Shown: in pieces, positions 43,171-53,139 of the stretch
Numbering within the stretch: position 1 is the stretch's first letter
Layout of the letters: every line of letters begins with the position of its first letter
Origin: Anaerocaecibacter muris
Lineage (GTDB): Bacteria > Bacillota > Clostridia > Christensenellales > Pumilibacteraceae
Reading direction: 5' to 3'
Length of the DNA: 64,000 bases
Assembly (NCBI RefSeq): GCF_943192945.1
Contig: NZ_CALPCE010000006.1
Span: forward strand, 85,508 to 149,507
The notes under the pieces: generated by a model
What the model was told of the DNA's origin: nothing
Database searches by the model: none
What the model saw: the letters and a program-made list of their open reading frames with translations, nothing else
Program-made: the position numbers and the translations under genes

Positions 43171-43207
43171 GACCGACTTTGTGTTTAACAAAGTCGGTCG
43201 CTTTATT
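43171..43207 (+). terminator. hairpin terminator in the 42.9-43.4 kb gap
   Basis: GACCGACTTTGT (43171-43182) pairs with ACAAAGTCGGTC (43188-43199) over 12 bp around a 5-base loop, followed by T-rich sequence. A-rich sequence before it allows use on either strand. Confidence 0.8.
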
Positions 43208-43334
43208 TGACGATCGCGCATCAACGAATAACCCGCGTCGAACCGCAAAAGCTTTTTAAGATAAATAATAATAAATCCGTTTGCGAAATTGCGGTTGCAT
43301 CGGTAAATAAAATATACGCTGTCAAAATAAGCCA

Positions 43335-43373
43335 TTATTACAAATTATAGCAAGACGCTATAATTTGTAATAA
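43335..43373. promoter_or_regulatory. perfect 16-bp inverted repeat, candidate operator
   Basis: TTATTACAAATTATAG (43335-43350) and CTATAATTTGTAATAA (43358-43373) are exact reverse complements around CAAGACG. The right arm contains TATAAT (43359-43364). The element lies 35 bases before an XRE regulator gene, so autoregulation is likely. Confidence 0.7.
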
Positions 43374-43407
43374 GTATATAGCTATTTGCAATAATTGTCA
43401 AGTAGAT

Positions 43408-43617
43408 ATGAAAATTTTTCAAAAAAGATTATACGAACAGCGAAAATTATTTTGTTTGACGCAAAGCGAGATGGCGGAAAAGTTGGGAATAACGCAACCG
43501 TCTTATATACGATATGAAAACGGAACGGCTGAACCGTCGCAAGAGTGTCTTGTAAAAATTGCGGATATATTCGATGTTTCTGTCGATTATCTACTCGGTC
43601 GAAACGCCGAAGTGTAA
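43408..43617 (+). CDS. XRE family transcriptional regulator
   Basis: A 69-residue single-domain repressor of the Cro/CI type: 'LTQSEMAEKLGITQPSYIRYENG' over residues about 17-39 is a clear HTH, followed by 'PSQECLVKIADIFDVSVDYLLG', the standard ending. It differs from the three small HTH proteins at 18.5-19.4 kb. A 16-bp palindrome lies just upstream. No Shine-Dalgarno is visible. Confidence 0.9.
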   Translation: MKIFQKRLYEQRKLFCLTQSEMAEKLGITQPSYIRYENGTAEPSQECLVKIADIFDVSVDYLLGRNAEV

Positions 43618-43669
43618 ATGATTGCGGTGCATAAAAATTATATTGTGTAAGTCGGTTTAATAAACGCGG

Positions 43670-43699
43670 TTGCTAAATTCATACCGAGTATGCTACAAT
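43670..43699 (+). promoter_or_regulatory. promoter of gluQ, probably leaderless
   Basis: TTGCTA at 43670-43675, 18 bases, TACAAT at 43694-43699 with extended TGC. The start codon ATG at 43706 is seven bases after the -10, where transcription should begin. Confidence 0.6.
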
Positions 43700-43705
43700 A
43701 TATTT

Positions 43706-45756
<2,051 letters not shown>

Positions 45757-45762
45757 CGCGAT

Positions 45763-45791
45763 AAAGCCGAAACAACGTTTCGGCTTTATTT
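45763..45791 (+). terminator. terminator of ilvC
   Basis: AAAGCCGAAAC (45763-45773) pairs with GTTTCGGCTTT (45777-45787) around AAC, then TATTTTT. The rest of the gap to 45928 shows no further feature. Confidence 0.85.
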
Positions 45792-45928
45792 TTATGCGTA
45801 GAGCGATCGATGCGTGTTGTATATTTATTTAAAAAACGCAATTATTCGGATAAATTGCTGTAAACCGACGACAGTAAATACACGACAGAAATACAATCTG
45901 TGATTGTGTAAACGTATAAAAGCCGTGC

Positions 45929-46516
45929 GTGCCGTCCATAATTGACGACATGGTTACTTATTGTTTGGGTTCGGCGCGACAAAAGCGCGAATATTTTAGC
46001 AAGATGGACGGCGCGGTTGTGCTCGACAACGTCGAGGTGCTGTTCTGCGCCAGCGAGAACGGGCGCAATTATTTTGCTTACGGCGACGTGCCGTTCGCGG
46101 CGTTCACGGTAGCGGAGTATCTTAAATACCGCCGCGCGCTGTGCAAGACCGCGCCGCCTGCGGGGCTGCTCGGCAGACTGCGCTTGCGCGAGAGCAAGCG
46201 GCTCGGCAAGCTCGCGCCCGCGGAAATGCGGTGCGTGACGTTTGTCGAAAAGACTTGCGGCAATGCCGACAAGCCCGTCGTTATCAACCTCGATGGCGCA
46301 AAGTACACGCGTCGCAACGCCGCCGCGCTCCGTCGGCTGATTGCGCTATGCAAGGACGTTTACGTGTGCGTCACCGATATACGGTTTGTGCGTCGGCTCG
46401 GCGCGCACGCGCAAACGCTCGCTTTCGGCAAGCCCGCAAAGCGCACGCGCGCGCATTTTTACGCCGCCAAGCGGCTTGCGCAGCAGATAAACGCCAAGCG
46501 CGTTTCGGTTATGTAG
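45929..46516 (+). CDS. orphan protein, possibly an ABC-ATPase remnant
   Basis: A 195-residue basic protein of unknown function. Its middle part resembles the second half of an ABC ATPase: 'KLAPAEMRCVTFVEK' at the place of LSGGQ, 'KPVVINLDG' like Walker B and 'DVYVCVTDI' like the H-loop strand. There is no P loop, and no acidic residue after the Walker B Asp, so it cannot be an active ATPase. This resemblance is pattern-based. GTG at 45929 or ATG at 45950 could be the start; no Shine-Dalgarno is visible. Confidence 0.6.
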   Translation: MPSIIDDMVTYCLGSARQKREYFSKMDGAVVLDNVEVLFCASENGRNYFAYGDVPFAAFTVAEYLKYRRALCKTAPPAGLLGRLRLRESKRLGKLAPAEMRCVTFVEKTCGNADKPVVINLDGAKYTRRNAAALRRLIALCKDVYVCVTDIRFVRRLGAHAQTLAFGKPAKRTRAHFYAAKRLAQQINAKRVSVM

Positions 46517-46578
46517 TCAACCTAAAATCAGTCGCGACTACGCGGAATTTGCGTTGTTTGTTAATAAGTTAAAACATG

Positions 46579-46634
46579 CGTTATCACCAATAATCCGAGC
46601 TTGTCGATTGAGCCGGCGAACCGCCGCAGAGTGG
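46579..46634 (+). repeat. dispersed intergenic repeat, copy C (diverged)
   Basis: Shares AATCCGAGCTTGTCGA and GGCGAACCGCCGCAGAGTGG with copies at 39265 and 53233 but has lost the leading hairpin. Confidence 0.65.
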
Positions 46635-46640
46635 TAAATC

Positions 46641-46670
46641 AAAACCGCCGTATAAACATGCGGCGGTCGG
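46641..46670 (-). terminator. terminator of the DUF1538 operon
   Basis: On the minus strand ACCGCCGC is followed by a loop and then CGGCGGT and TTTTG (46641-46670). Confidence 0.6.
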
Positions 46671-46694
46671 TTGTCCTTGACTTATCCTTATTTA

Positions 46695-47072
46695 TCATGC
46701 TTGCGGGGGGTCTTTCTCGTCGGGTGTTTTTTCGGGTTGCGGCGCGGGCTGTTCCGTTGACGGCGCGGCGGCGGACAAGCCCACGACGTTGGTCACGGGT
46801 ATGGCGAACGCTATGCCTTGTCCGGCCGTTTTAAGCCCTGCGGCTTGGTATATCGCGTGCAGTACGTCGTCTTTAATTTCGGACGGAACGAGTATCATGA
46901 CAACTTCTTTATCGGGCTGGACAGAGATGTGAAAAAACTCCTCCGCCTCTTTGTTGGCTGTGCCGCGGGCGTGCATGACCGTGCCGCCTCTTGCGCCCTT
47001 GTCGCGCGCCGCGTCCATAACTACGTCGGTAAAGCCTGTATTTACGATACACATAATCAGTTCGTGCGACAT
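46695..47072 (-). CDS. PII-like signal protein (2)
   Basis: A 125-residue protein with the ferredoxin-like PII pattern: 'LIMCIVNTGFTDVVMDAARDKG' as first strand and helix, 'GGTVMHARGTA', then 'HISVQPDKEVVMILVPSE' and 'GQGIAFAIPVTNVVGL', the common ending of PII-like proteins. A 25-residue Pro/Glu/Lys tail follows. The canonical T-loop uridylylation Tyr is not seen. The start at 47072 (second of GTG-ATG) overlaps the upstream stop by one base and has GGAG. It belongs to an operon with a second PII-like protein and a DUF1538 transporter-like protein. Confidence 0.8.
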   Translation of the reverse strand: MSHELIMCIVNTGFTDVVMDAARDKGARGGTVMHARGTANKEAEEFFHISVQPDKEVVMILVPSEIKDDVLHAIYQAAGLKTAGQGIAFAIPVTNVVGLSAAAPSTEQPAPQPEKTPDEKDPPQA

Positions 47073-47542
47073 CACTTGTTCTCCTTTACCGCCATGCGGT
47101 TATCGCTTAAAAAACCGAAAATCAACGTTCCTATCACGCTCGACAGGGGAACTGTATACGCAACGCCCTTGCCGTTTTTTATCGTGCGGAATTTATTGTC
47201 GAGCGCGGCGAGCGCGTCTTTAAGTTTGTTTTCCTGTATTACGCTGAATATGACCGTTTTGTCGGAGTCGGTCAAGCCGAACCGTGCCAACATTTTTTCG
47301 TCGGCGGTGCCGTGCGCGAGCGTAACAAACTGCATATTCACGTCGAACGACTGCAACAGGTCGAGGTAAAACTCGGTTTTACTGCGGTTTACCGTGGTGA
47401 TAAGCAGTTCCAAGCGGTTGTCTGTAACGGTGTTGTGCGTCGGCATGGATCTTGCCGATTTTATTTTGGCAATGCGCGCGCGGCTTTTGGTTTTTATATG
47501 TTCCGCTTTCGCTTTGAGCGCGGACTTCTTTTTATTTGGCAT
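47072..47542 (-). CDS. PII-like signal protein (1)
   Basis: A 156-residue protein. After a 40-residue Lys/Arg-rich N-terminal tail ('KKKSALKAKAEHIKTKS') it has the same fold pattern as its neighbour: 'RLELLITTVNRSKTEFYLDLL', 'MQFVTLAHGTAD', 'KTVIFSVIQENKL' and 'GKGVAYTVPLSSVIG'. The two are paralogues, but this one lacks the Pro/Glu tail. Such pairs may form a hetero-oligomer or bind separate parts of the membrane partner. It overlaps the DUF1538 gene by 11 bases. Confidence 0.8.
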   Translation of the reverse strand: MPNKKKSALKAKAEHIKTKSRARIAKIKSARSMPTHNTVTDNRLELLITTVNRSKTEFYLDLLQSFDVNMQFVTLAHGTADEKMLARFGLTDSDKTVIFSVIQENKLKDALAALDNKFRTIKNGKGVAYTVPLSSVIGTLIFGFLSDNRMAVKENK

Positions 47543-49067
47543 TTTTGTCCTCCCAAGCGAAGTTTATAATTTGTTCGTCGTCTGCGGCGAGTATGCGGCG
47601 CATGGTTATTCTGTTGCGCGCTTTTGCGGACATGACGGCTTTAAAGCCGAGCGCCTGTATCGTTATCAGCGGGATCATTGCGACCATTGCCACCACGCCG
47701 AACGCAAGTTGCAAAACCGCGTCGGGCGCGATTGTCGAGCATGCGCCTATCGCCATGGGCAGGATAAACCCCGACGTGAGCGGACCGCTCGCAACGCCGC
47801 CTGAATCGAACGCAATTGCCGTATACAGTTTGGGCACAAAGAACGACAGTCCGAGCGACAGCAGATATCCCGGGATTAGGTAGTACAGCACCGAGAAGTT
47901 GTATATTATGCGGATCATGGACAGCGCGATCGCAAGCCCTACGCCCAAGCACAGCGCGATAAGCATTTCTTTTTTGGTCACGCCGCCGCCCGTGATTTCT
48001 TCGACTTGCTTGTTAAGCACGTGGATAGCCGGCTCGGCGAGCACTACGACCATGCCCAAGAACAGCCCGAACGCGATGAGCACTGCGCGGTTTTCGGCGA
48101 GCATTTTCCCGAGCTTTAAGCCTATCGGCATAAACCCGACCTTGACCGCCGTTAAGAACACGACAAGCCCGACGAAAGTGTACGTTATGCCGATTATTAT
48201 CTGTATGATTTTTGCGCGCGGGAGTTTTAACACCGTCAACTGCAAAATAACGAAAAACACGATAATGAGCGCGAGCGCGATAACCACTTCGCGGCAGGTC
48301 GCGAGCAGGATTCCGCCGAACCCGCTCAATTCCGACGCGACGGTGTAAGAGGGTATGGAATACGTCAAATCGCCCTGCGCCGTCATGGACAGGATAATAA
48401 CCGCGAGTATCGGTCCAATCGAACACAGCGCGACAAGCCCGAAGCTGTTTTCGTTGCTGTTTTTGCCGCCTATGGTGGTTGCAATGCCCACGCCGAGCGC
48501 CATGATGAACGGCACGGTTATAGGGCCCGTGGTCACGCCGCCCGAATCGAAACACATTGCGAGAAAGTTGTTTTTTCCGCTTTCTATAAGCAATGCGCAC
48601 AGCGCGAACAGGGTCATATAAAAGAACATCAGTATAGCGGACAAGTCCTTGCGCATTATGATTTTAAGCACGGCTATGAGCAGAAACAAGCCCACGCCTA
48701 CGCCTACCGTCACTATCAACAGAGTGCCGTTCATAACGCCCTTAACCTGTTCTGCGAGCACAGACAGGTCGGGTTCGGCAACGGTAATAAGCACGCCCAT
48801 TAAAAAGCAGACTATAAGTAGTACCGCTATCTTACGCGACTTGGTAAGACCGCCACCTATCTGTTCGCCCATGGGCGTCATTGCAAGGTCTGCGCCGAGG
48901 TTAAAAAGTCCTATGCCGAGTATGAGAAAAACCGCGCACACGCAAAACGCGCCCAACTCCGCGCCCGTAAAGTTGACGAGCGGCGTTGCGGCGAGAATAA
49001 GCACTACAACCGTCACGGGAAGTACGGATATAAACGCTTCGCGAAGTTTTAGCAGAACCCGTTTCAT
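47532..49067 (-). CDS. DUF1538 membrane protein with internal duplication
   Basis: A 511-residue protein with about 12-14 hydrophobic helices. Two tandem DUF1538 units each hold the same block: 'CFDSGGVTTGPITVPF' near residue 172 and 'AFDSGGVASGPLTSGF' near 419. Each is preceded by an AEP...VL..QV block (AEPDLSVL and AEPAIHVL). This looks like a transporter made of two parallel repeats; the substrate is unknown. The start at 49067 is set by AAGGA six bases upstream; ATG 49073 is too close to that site. It heads the operon with two PII-like genes. Confidence 0.85.
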   Translation of the reverse strand: MKRVLLKLREAFISVLPVTVVVLILAATPLVNFTGAELGAFCVCAVFLILGIGLFNLGADLAMTPMGEQIGGGLTKSRKIAVLLIVCFLMGVLITVAEPDLSVLAEQVKGVMNGTLLIVTVGVGVGLFLLIAVLKIIMRKDLSAILMFFYMTLFALCALLIESGKNNFLAMCFDSGGVTTGPITVPFIMALGVGIATTIGGKNSNENSFGLVALCSIGPILAVIILSMTAQGDLTYSIPSYTVASELSGFGGILLATCREVVIALALIIVFFVILQLTVLKLPRAKIIQIIIGITYTFVGLVVFLTAVKVGFMPIGLKLGKMLAENRAVLIAFGLFLGMVVVLAEPAIHVLNKQVEEITGGGVTKKEMLIALCLGVGLAIALSMIRIIYNFSVLYYLIPGYLLSLGLSFFVPKLYTAIAFDSGGVASGPLTSGFILPMAIGACSTIAPDAVLQLAFGVVAMVAMIPLITIQALGFKAVMSAKARNRITMRRILAADDEQIINFAWEDKNAK

Positions 49068-49095
49068 TGACATTCCTTGTATAAATTATATATAG

Positions 49096-49124
49096 AGTAT
49101 AACATTAAAAATTCGATATTGCAA
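49096..49124 (-). promoter_or_regulatory. promoter of the DUF1538/PII-like operon
   Basis: Reading the minus strand, TTGCAA (49124-49119), 17 bases, TATACT (49101-49096), with an extended TG before the -10. It is divergent from the promoter at 49208. Confidence 0.65.
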
Positions 49125-49207
49125 GTTTTTTGACCGCAATCGCGCGTTATTGCGCGGTATTGGCTGCGTAATAACGCGCTCGCGTACATAATCCTATCAC
49201 CTAAATG

Positions 49208-49236
49208 TTGACAGAACAAATCAAATATTGTAAAAT
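49208..49236 (+). promoter_or_regulatory. promoter of the 49.2 kb membrane protein, near-leaderless
   Basis: TTGACA at 49208-49213, 17 bases, TAAAAT at 49231-49236. The ATG at 49246 starts about 2-4 bases after the expected transcription start; no Shine-Dalgarno is present. Confidence 0.6.
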
Positions 49237-49245
49237 AGCAATTCG

Positions 49246-50361
49246 ATGAGCAAACGCGATAAATTAGTTAAATTCCTGTTAAAGCCGCCGCTGTGGGTGT
49301 GCGCTGTATGCTGGGCGTTGGGCATAGTTGCGCTCGGCGGGAGCATAACCTTATACTTTTTGGGGCTGGGATTAAAGCTGTGGGCATTGCCCGTGCATAT
49401 AGTCGCGCTTGTTTTTTGCATACTGTCTATTTACGCGGTGCTTACCATTATCGGCGTGCCCGAACGCGCCAAGGACAAGCCGCGCGTTCAACGGTTTTTC
49501 AAGAGTTACAGCACGCGCGCGTTCGTGTACGCGGCGGGATCGATTGCGTTTAATATCTGTTACGTCGTTTTCGGTATAATAATCGCCAATCTCGAAAAGT
49601 CCGCATGGCTGGGCGTGCTTGTCGGCTATCATTTGTTTTTGATTTTGCCGCGCGTGGAAGTGCTTGTTACCGCCAAGTTCCGCGGCAAAAACAGCGGGAT
49701 AAGCGAGGAAAAGCGCGGCGTGCGCGCTTACGCGAATTGCGGATTGATGCTTATCATGCTCGCCGTTGCGATTGTGCCCGTCATTAAAATGACCATTGAC
49801 GACGAAAACAGCTACAATTATTTTGTAAGCGCGATTGTATACGTCACGACGATAGCCGCGTATACTTTTACGAAACTGGGCATTGCCATATACAACTTTA
49901 AAAAATCGCATAAGCAAAACAATTTGGCGCTTATCGCCGTAAAAAACGCAAGTTTTGCCGACGCGCTTATTTCGCTGTTCACTCTGCAAGCCATGATGCT
50001 CAAAGAACTGCATCCCGAGAACAACGCCGCCGCGCTCGCCGCAAAGCTCAACCCCGCGATAGGCGTACTCATATCGCTCGTGATTTTTGCGCTGGGCTTG
50101 CATATGCTTGTGAACGGTCACAAAAAGCTAAAAGCATTGGACGCGGCGGAACAGGCGATAGAACGGGCAAACGCCACGGCGGGCGATCTTGCCGAACAAT
50201 CGCAGCGGCAAAGCGAGGAACAGCCGCAAGCGGGTGATCCGCCGCAAGCCGAAGTCGTGGAGTATACCGACGGAGAACCGCCGCAATCGGACGGCGCGGA
50301 CGAGCCCGACGCGTCGGAACAAACGACGGTCGGCGCGTGCGCCGACGGCGAAAACGATTAG
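49246..50361 (+). CDS. multi-pass membrane protein of unknown function
   Basis: A 371-residue protein with about eight hydrophobic helices in residues 15-295 and a hydrophilic Gln/Glu/Pro/Asp-rich tail from about residue 300 ('EQSQRQSEEQPQAG'). A basic segment ('FKKSHKQNN') between helices fits the inside-positive rule. I do not recognise the family. It is divergent from the DUF1538 operon. The acidic tail resembles that of the flippase-like protein at 30.5 kb in composition only. Confidence 0.7.
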   Translation: MSKRDKLVKFLLKPPLWVCAVCWALGIVALGGSITLYFLGLGLKLWALPVHIVALVFCILSIYAVLTIIGVPERAKDKPRVQRFFKSYSTRAFVYAAGSIAFNICYVVFGIIIANLEKSAWLGVLVGYHLFLILPRVEVLVTAKFRGKNSGISEEKRGVRAYANCGLMLIMLAVAIVPVIKMTIDDENSYNYFVSAIVYVTTIAAYTFTKLGIAIYNFKKSHKQNNLALIAVKNASFADALISLFTLQAMMLKELHPENNAAALAAKLNPAIGVLISLVIFALGLHMLVNGHKKLKALDAAEQAIERANATAGDLAEQSQRQSEEQPQAGDPPQAEVVEYTDGEPPQSDGADEPDASEQTTVGACADGEND

Positions 50362-50433
50362 CGCAATTCGACAACCGATTGTGAAATTTAATAAAAATCT
50401 AACGAAAATTTAATGATTGACTTTGCTCGGCAG

Positions 50434-50442
50434 TGATATAAT
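50434..50442 (+). promoter_or_regulatory. extended -10 promoter of the first ABC exporter
   Basis: TGATATAAT at 50434-50442 is an extended -10. A TTGACT at 50417 is too close (14 bases) to be a normal -35. The leader is about 55 bases with GGAG before the ATG at 50505. Confidence 0.5.
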
Positions 50443-50504
50443 GTTATCGCGTGCGGGTCGGGCTTACGGACGACAAAAAATCCGCATGCGACGGAGTTTA
50501 TAAC

Positions 50505-51410
50505 ATGTCGGATACCGTCATAAAAATCGATAATCTTGTAAAGAAGTTCGGCACGCTTACCGCAGTGGACGACGTTTCGTTCGAGGTACGGCGCGGCGAG
50601 CTTTTTGCGTTCTTGGGCGTAAACGGCGCGGGCAAGTCCACGACAATATCCGTTATATGCGGTCAGCTCGATCGCGACGGCGGCACGGTCGTAATCGACG
50701 GGCGCGACATTGACGTAGAGCTTGACGGCATCAAACGCGACATAGGCGTGGTGTTCCAAAATTCCGCGCTCGACAAAGTTCTTAACGTAAAGGACAATCT
50801 TAAAAGCCGCGCGGCGTTGTACGGAATTTTCGGCGCGGAGTTTGAAAAACGTTACGCCGAGCTTGACGGTATGCTGTCGCTTAAAGAGCTGGAAAAGCGC
50901 GCCGTTGGCAAGCTGTCGGGCGGACAGCGGCGCAGGTGCGACATTGCGCGCGCGCTTTTACATAAGCCCAAAATCCTTATACTCGACGAGCCGACGACGG
51001 GGCTTGATCCGCAAACGCGCAAGACGGTGTGGTCGGTAATAGACAAACTTCGCCGCGACGGGGAAATAACGGTGTTCTTGACGACGCACTACATGGAGGA
51101 GGCGGCGGACGCCGATTATGTCGTTATACTCAACGCGGGCAAGGTGGTTGCTACGGGTTCGCCCGTCGAGCTTAAAAACAAGTTTACTGGCGACTTTATC
51201 ACGTTTTACGGTTGCGACGCGGCGGAGCTCGAAAAGCTGGACAAGCCGCTTCAACCCATTGCCAACGGGTTTAGAATAGAGGTCAAAAACACGGAGGAAG
51301 CGACCGCGCTTATCAAAAAATATCCGCAGTTGTTTACCGATTACGAAATAAGCAAGGGAAAAATGGACGACGTTTTTCTTGCGGCGACGGGCATGTCGCT
51401 CGGCGATTGA
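50505..51410 (+). CDS. ABC-2 type exporter ATPase (DrrA-like)
   Basis: A 301-residue ABC ATPase. Walker A is GVNGAGKST near residues 39-47, signature LSGGQRRR, and Walker B 'ILILDEPTTGLD'. The C-terminal extension typical of the DrrA/CcmA group follows ('FRIEVKNTEEATALI'). It should power the permease encoded 13 bases downstream, probably exporting a small lipophilic compound. The GTG at 50451 would add 18 residues but the ATG with GGAG is preferred. Confidence 0.9.
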   Translation: MSDTVIKIDNLVKKFGTLTAVDDVSFEVRRGELFAFLGVNGAGKSTTISVICGQLDRDGGTVVIDGRDIDVELDGIKRDIGVVFQNSALDKVLNVKDNLKSRAALYGIFGAEFEKRYAELDGMLSLKELEKRAVGKLSGGQRRRCDIARALLHKPKILILDEPTTGLDPQTRKTVWSVIDKLRRDGEITVFLTTHYMEEAADADYVVILNAGKVVATGSPVELKNKFTGDFITFYGCDAAELEKLDKPLQPIANGFRIEVKNTEEATALIKKYPQLFTDYEISKGKMDDVFLAATGMSLGD

Positions 51411-51423
51411 GGGGGCGGAAACA

Positions 51424-52380
51424 ATGATTAAAACGACAATCAGACAGACCGCGGCTTTTACCGCGCGCAATATCAAGCTGTTTTTTAAGGACAAAGGCGC
51501 ACTGATAGGCGCGCTTATTTCGCCGCTTATTCTGTTTATGCTGTACGTGCTGTTTTTGCACGGCGTGCTTACGGATTCGTTCGCCATGAATTTGCCCGAG
51601 GGCTTTAAGCTGTCCGACAAGCTGATGGACGGTTATGTCGCGGTGTACGAAGTCGCGTCCATTATTTCGGTCAGTTGCGTGACCGTGGCGTTTGTCGCCA
51701 ATATGTGCATGGTGAGCGACCGCGTTACGGGCGCGCGCATCGACCTTACCGTTGCGCCCGTCAAGCCGCGCGTGCTCATGCTCGGATACTACTTTGCGAC
51801 GGCTATCGTCACGCTTACGGTGTGTCTTACCGCCCTTACTGTCGGGTTTGTTTACATAGCCGTTATGGGTTGGAGCATACCCGTAGCGGACGGATTTTTG
51901 ATAATATTCGACGTTGTGCTCGGCGTGCTGTTCGGCACGGCGCTGTCCTCGATAGTTTGCTACTTTCTAAAAAGCAACGGTGCGGTAAGCGCGGTATGCA
52001 CGATAGTTTCGGCGGTCTACGGATTTATAAGCGGCGCGTATTATCCCATTGCGCAGTTTTCGAGCGGAATGGGCAACTTTGTAATGTGCCTGCCGTGGAC
52101 GTACTGCACGGGCTTGTTGCGCACGCACTTCATGTGCGGGTACGGTTCGGCGTTTACCGAAGCGGGCTTGCCGAGCGAAACGGTGGACGGCATGCTTAAA
52201 GAGTTGGACGCAAAAATGTTTTTCTTCGGCGGCGAAGTGCCCGTGTGGGCTATGTACACGATAGTTATATGCGCGACGGTCGTGCTTGTCGGCATATTCA
52301 TCGCGCTTAACGCATTGCACGGCAAGCGCAAAAACAAAGCCGCAAAAACCCCGCCCGCGCCCGTCGCGACGGCGGAATAA
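51424..52380 (+). CDS. ABC-2 type exporter permease
   Basis: A 318-residue permease with an N-terminal helix ('KDKGALIGALISPLILFML'), an extracellular loop, and five more helices near residues 80-290, ending in a basic tail. The 'GFISGAYYPIAQFS' block near residue 202 is the usual ABC-2 membrane signature. GGGGGCGG precedes its start. Partner of the ATPase at 50505. The 52381-52503 stretch contains one arm of a direct repeat and no gene. Confidence 0.88.
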   Translation: MIKTTIRQTAAFTARNIKLFFKDKGALIGALISPLILFMLYVLFLHGVLTDSFAMNLPEGFKLSDKLMDGYVAVYEVASIISVSCVTVAFVANMCMVSDRVTGARIDLTVAPVKPRVLMLGYYFATAIVTLTVCLTALTVGFVYIAVMGWSIPVADGFLIIFDVVLGVLFGTALSSIVCYFLKSNGAVSAVCTIVSAVYGFISGAYYPIAQFSSGMGNFVMCLPWTYCTGLLRTHFMCGYGSAFTEAGLPSETVDGMLKELDAKMFFFGGEVPVWAMYTIVICATVVLVGIFIALNALHGKRKNKAAKTPPAPVATAE

Positions 52381-52423
52381 CCCCCTATAAATTACAGCAA
52401 GTAAACGGGCAAAGTGTATCGGC

Positions 52424-52446
52424 AATCCTGTTTCGCATAAGCATAG
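52424..52446 (+). repeat. direct repeat left of the toxin-antitoxin module
   Basis: AATCCTGTTTC-GCA-TAAGCATAG matches 53140-53162 at 21 of 23 bases. Together they bracket the dinJ/yafQ pair. Confidence 0.6.
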
Positions 52447-52503
52447 CCGACGCGATGTTTATCGTATAATTTACGAAAATCTCCGAAAAATTACGCAAAA
52501 ATA

Positions 52504-52532
52504 TTGACTTATTACATATACTATGTTAGAAT
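52504..52532 (+). promoter_or_regulatory. promoter and candidate operator of the dinJ-yafQ operon
   Basis: TTGACT 52504-52509, 17 bases, TAGAAT 52527-52532 with extended TGT. The spacer holds a palindrome ACATA-TAC-TATGT (52514-52526), which fits autoregulation by the antitoxin. AGGAGG follows. Confidence 0.6.
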
Positions 52533-52558
52533 GATATTGAAGATAAAGGAGGAGCGTT

Positions 52559-52831
52559 ATGGAATACACTAATCTTAATATTAGAACTTCAAAGGAAACG
52601 AAAGCGGCTGCCGAAAAAATTTTCGATGAACTCGGTATCAATACTTCTACTGCTTTCAATATTTTTTTAAAAGCGGTTATAAGAGAAAACGGTTTGCCGT
52701 TTGATATGCGCGTTGAAAGCCCGAATGCCGAAACTATAGCGGCTATTGAGGAAGGCAGAAAAATAGCGCACGACCCTAACGTAAAGGGTTATACAAGCAT
52801 TGAAGAATTAAGGGCGGCGCTCGGTTTATGA
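52559..52831 (+). CDS. dinJ: DinJ/RelB-type antitoxin
   Basis: A 90-residue antitoxin with N-terminal ribbon-helix-helix ('NLNIRTSKETKAAAEKIF' and 'TSTAFNIFLKAVIRE') for DNA binding and a C-terminal toxin-binding part ('AIEEGRKIAHDPNVKGY'). It overlaps the toxin gene start by 4 bases. DinJ neutralises the mRNA-cutting toxin and represses the pair's own promoter. Confidence 0.9.
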   Translation: MEYTNLNIRTSKETKAAAEKIFDELGINTSTAFNIFLKAVIRENGLPFDMRVESPNAETIAAIEEGRKIAHDPNVKGYTSIEELRAALGL

Positions 52832-53106
52832 TATATGAAGTAAAATATACAAACCGTTTCGAGAAAGATTTGAAGCAGGCGTTAAAGCGTGGTAAAAATC
52901 TTGATAAGCTGTTTGATATTATTGAAAAATTAGCTAAAGACGAACCGTTGGAACCCAAGAACAGAGTTCATATGCTTGTCGGGGAGTATTCGGGTTATTG
53001 GGAATGTCATATAGAACCGGACTGGCTGCTAGTCTATGAAAAATTCGACGACGTTTTGGTGTTGTCTATGTACCGCACAGGTACTCATTCGGATTTGTTC
53101 AAGTAA
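52828..53106 (+). CDS. yafQ: YafQ-type RelE superfamily mRNA interferase toxin
   Basis: A 92-residue toxin that cuts mRNA on the ribosome. It keeps the YafQ pattern: 'NRVHMLVGEYSGYWECHIEPDW' spread over residues 48-69, with the catalytic-site His/Asp residues in 'HIEPDW' and the final 'RTGTHSDLF' carrying the last His. The full set suggests an active toxin. ATGATA start overlaps dinJ. It is followed by a hairpin terminator. Confidence 0.92.
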   Translation: MIYEVKYTNRFEKDLKQALKRGKNLDKLFDIIEKLAKDEPLEPKNRVHMLVGEYSGYWECHIEPDWLLVYEKFDDVLVLSMYRTGTHSDLFK

Positions 53107-53130
53107 GCGATATGCTTTGGCGTATCGCTT
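53105..53130 (+). terminator. hairpin after yafQ
   Basis: AAGCGATA (53105-53112) pairs with TATCGCTT (53123-53130); a T-poor tail makes it a weak terminator. Confidence 0.5.
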
Positions 53131-53139
53131 ATTATGTGA

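Noticed and set aside
45893..45920. Leaderless promoter for the gene at 45929
   Set aside because: TATAAA lies 8 bases before the GTG, but no -35 of acceptable quality is seen at the right distance.
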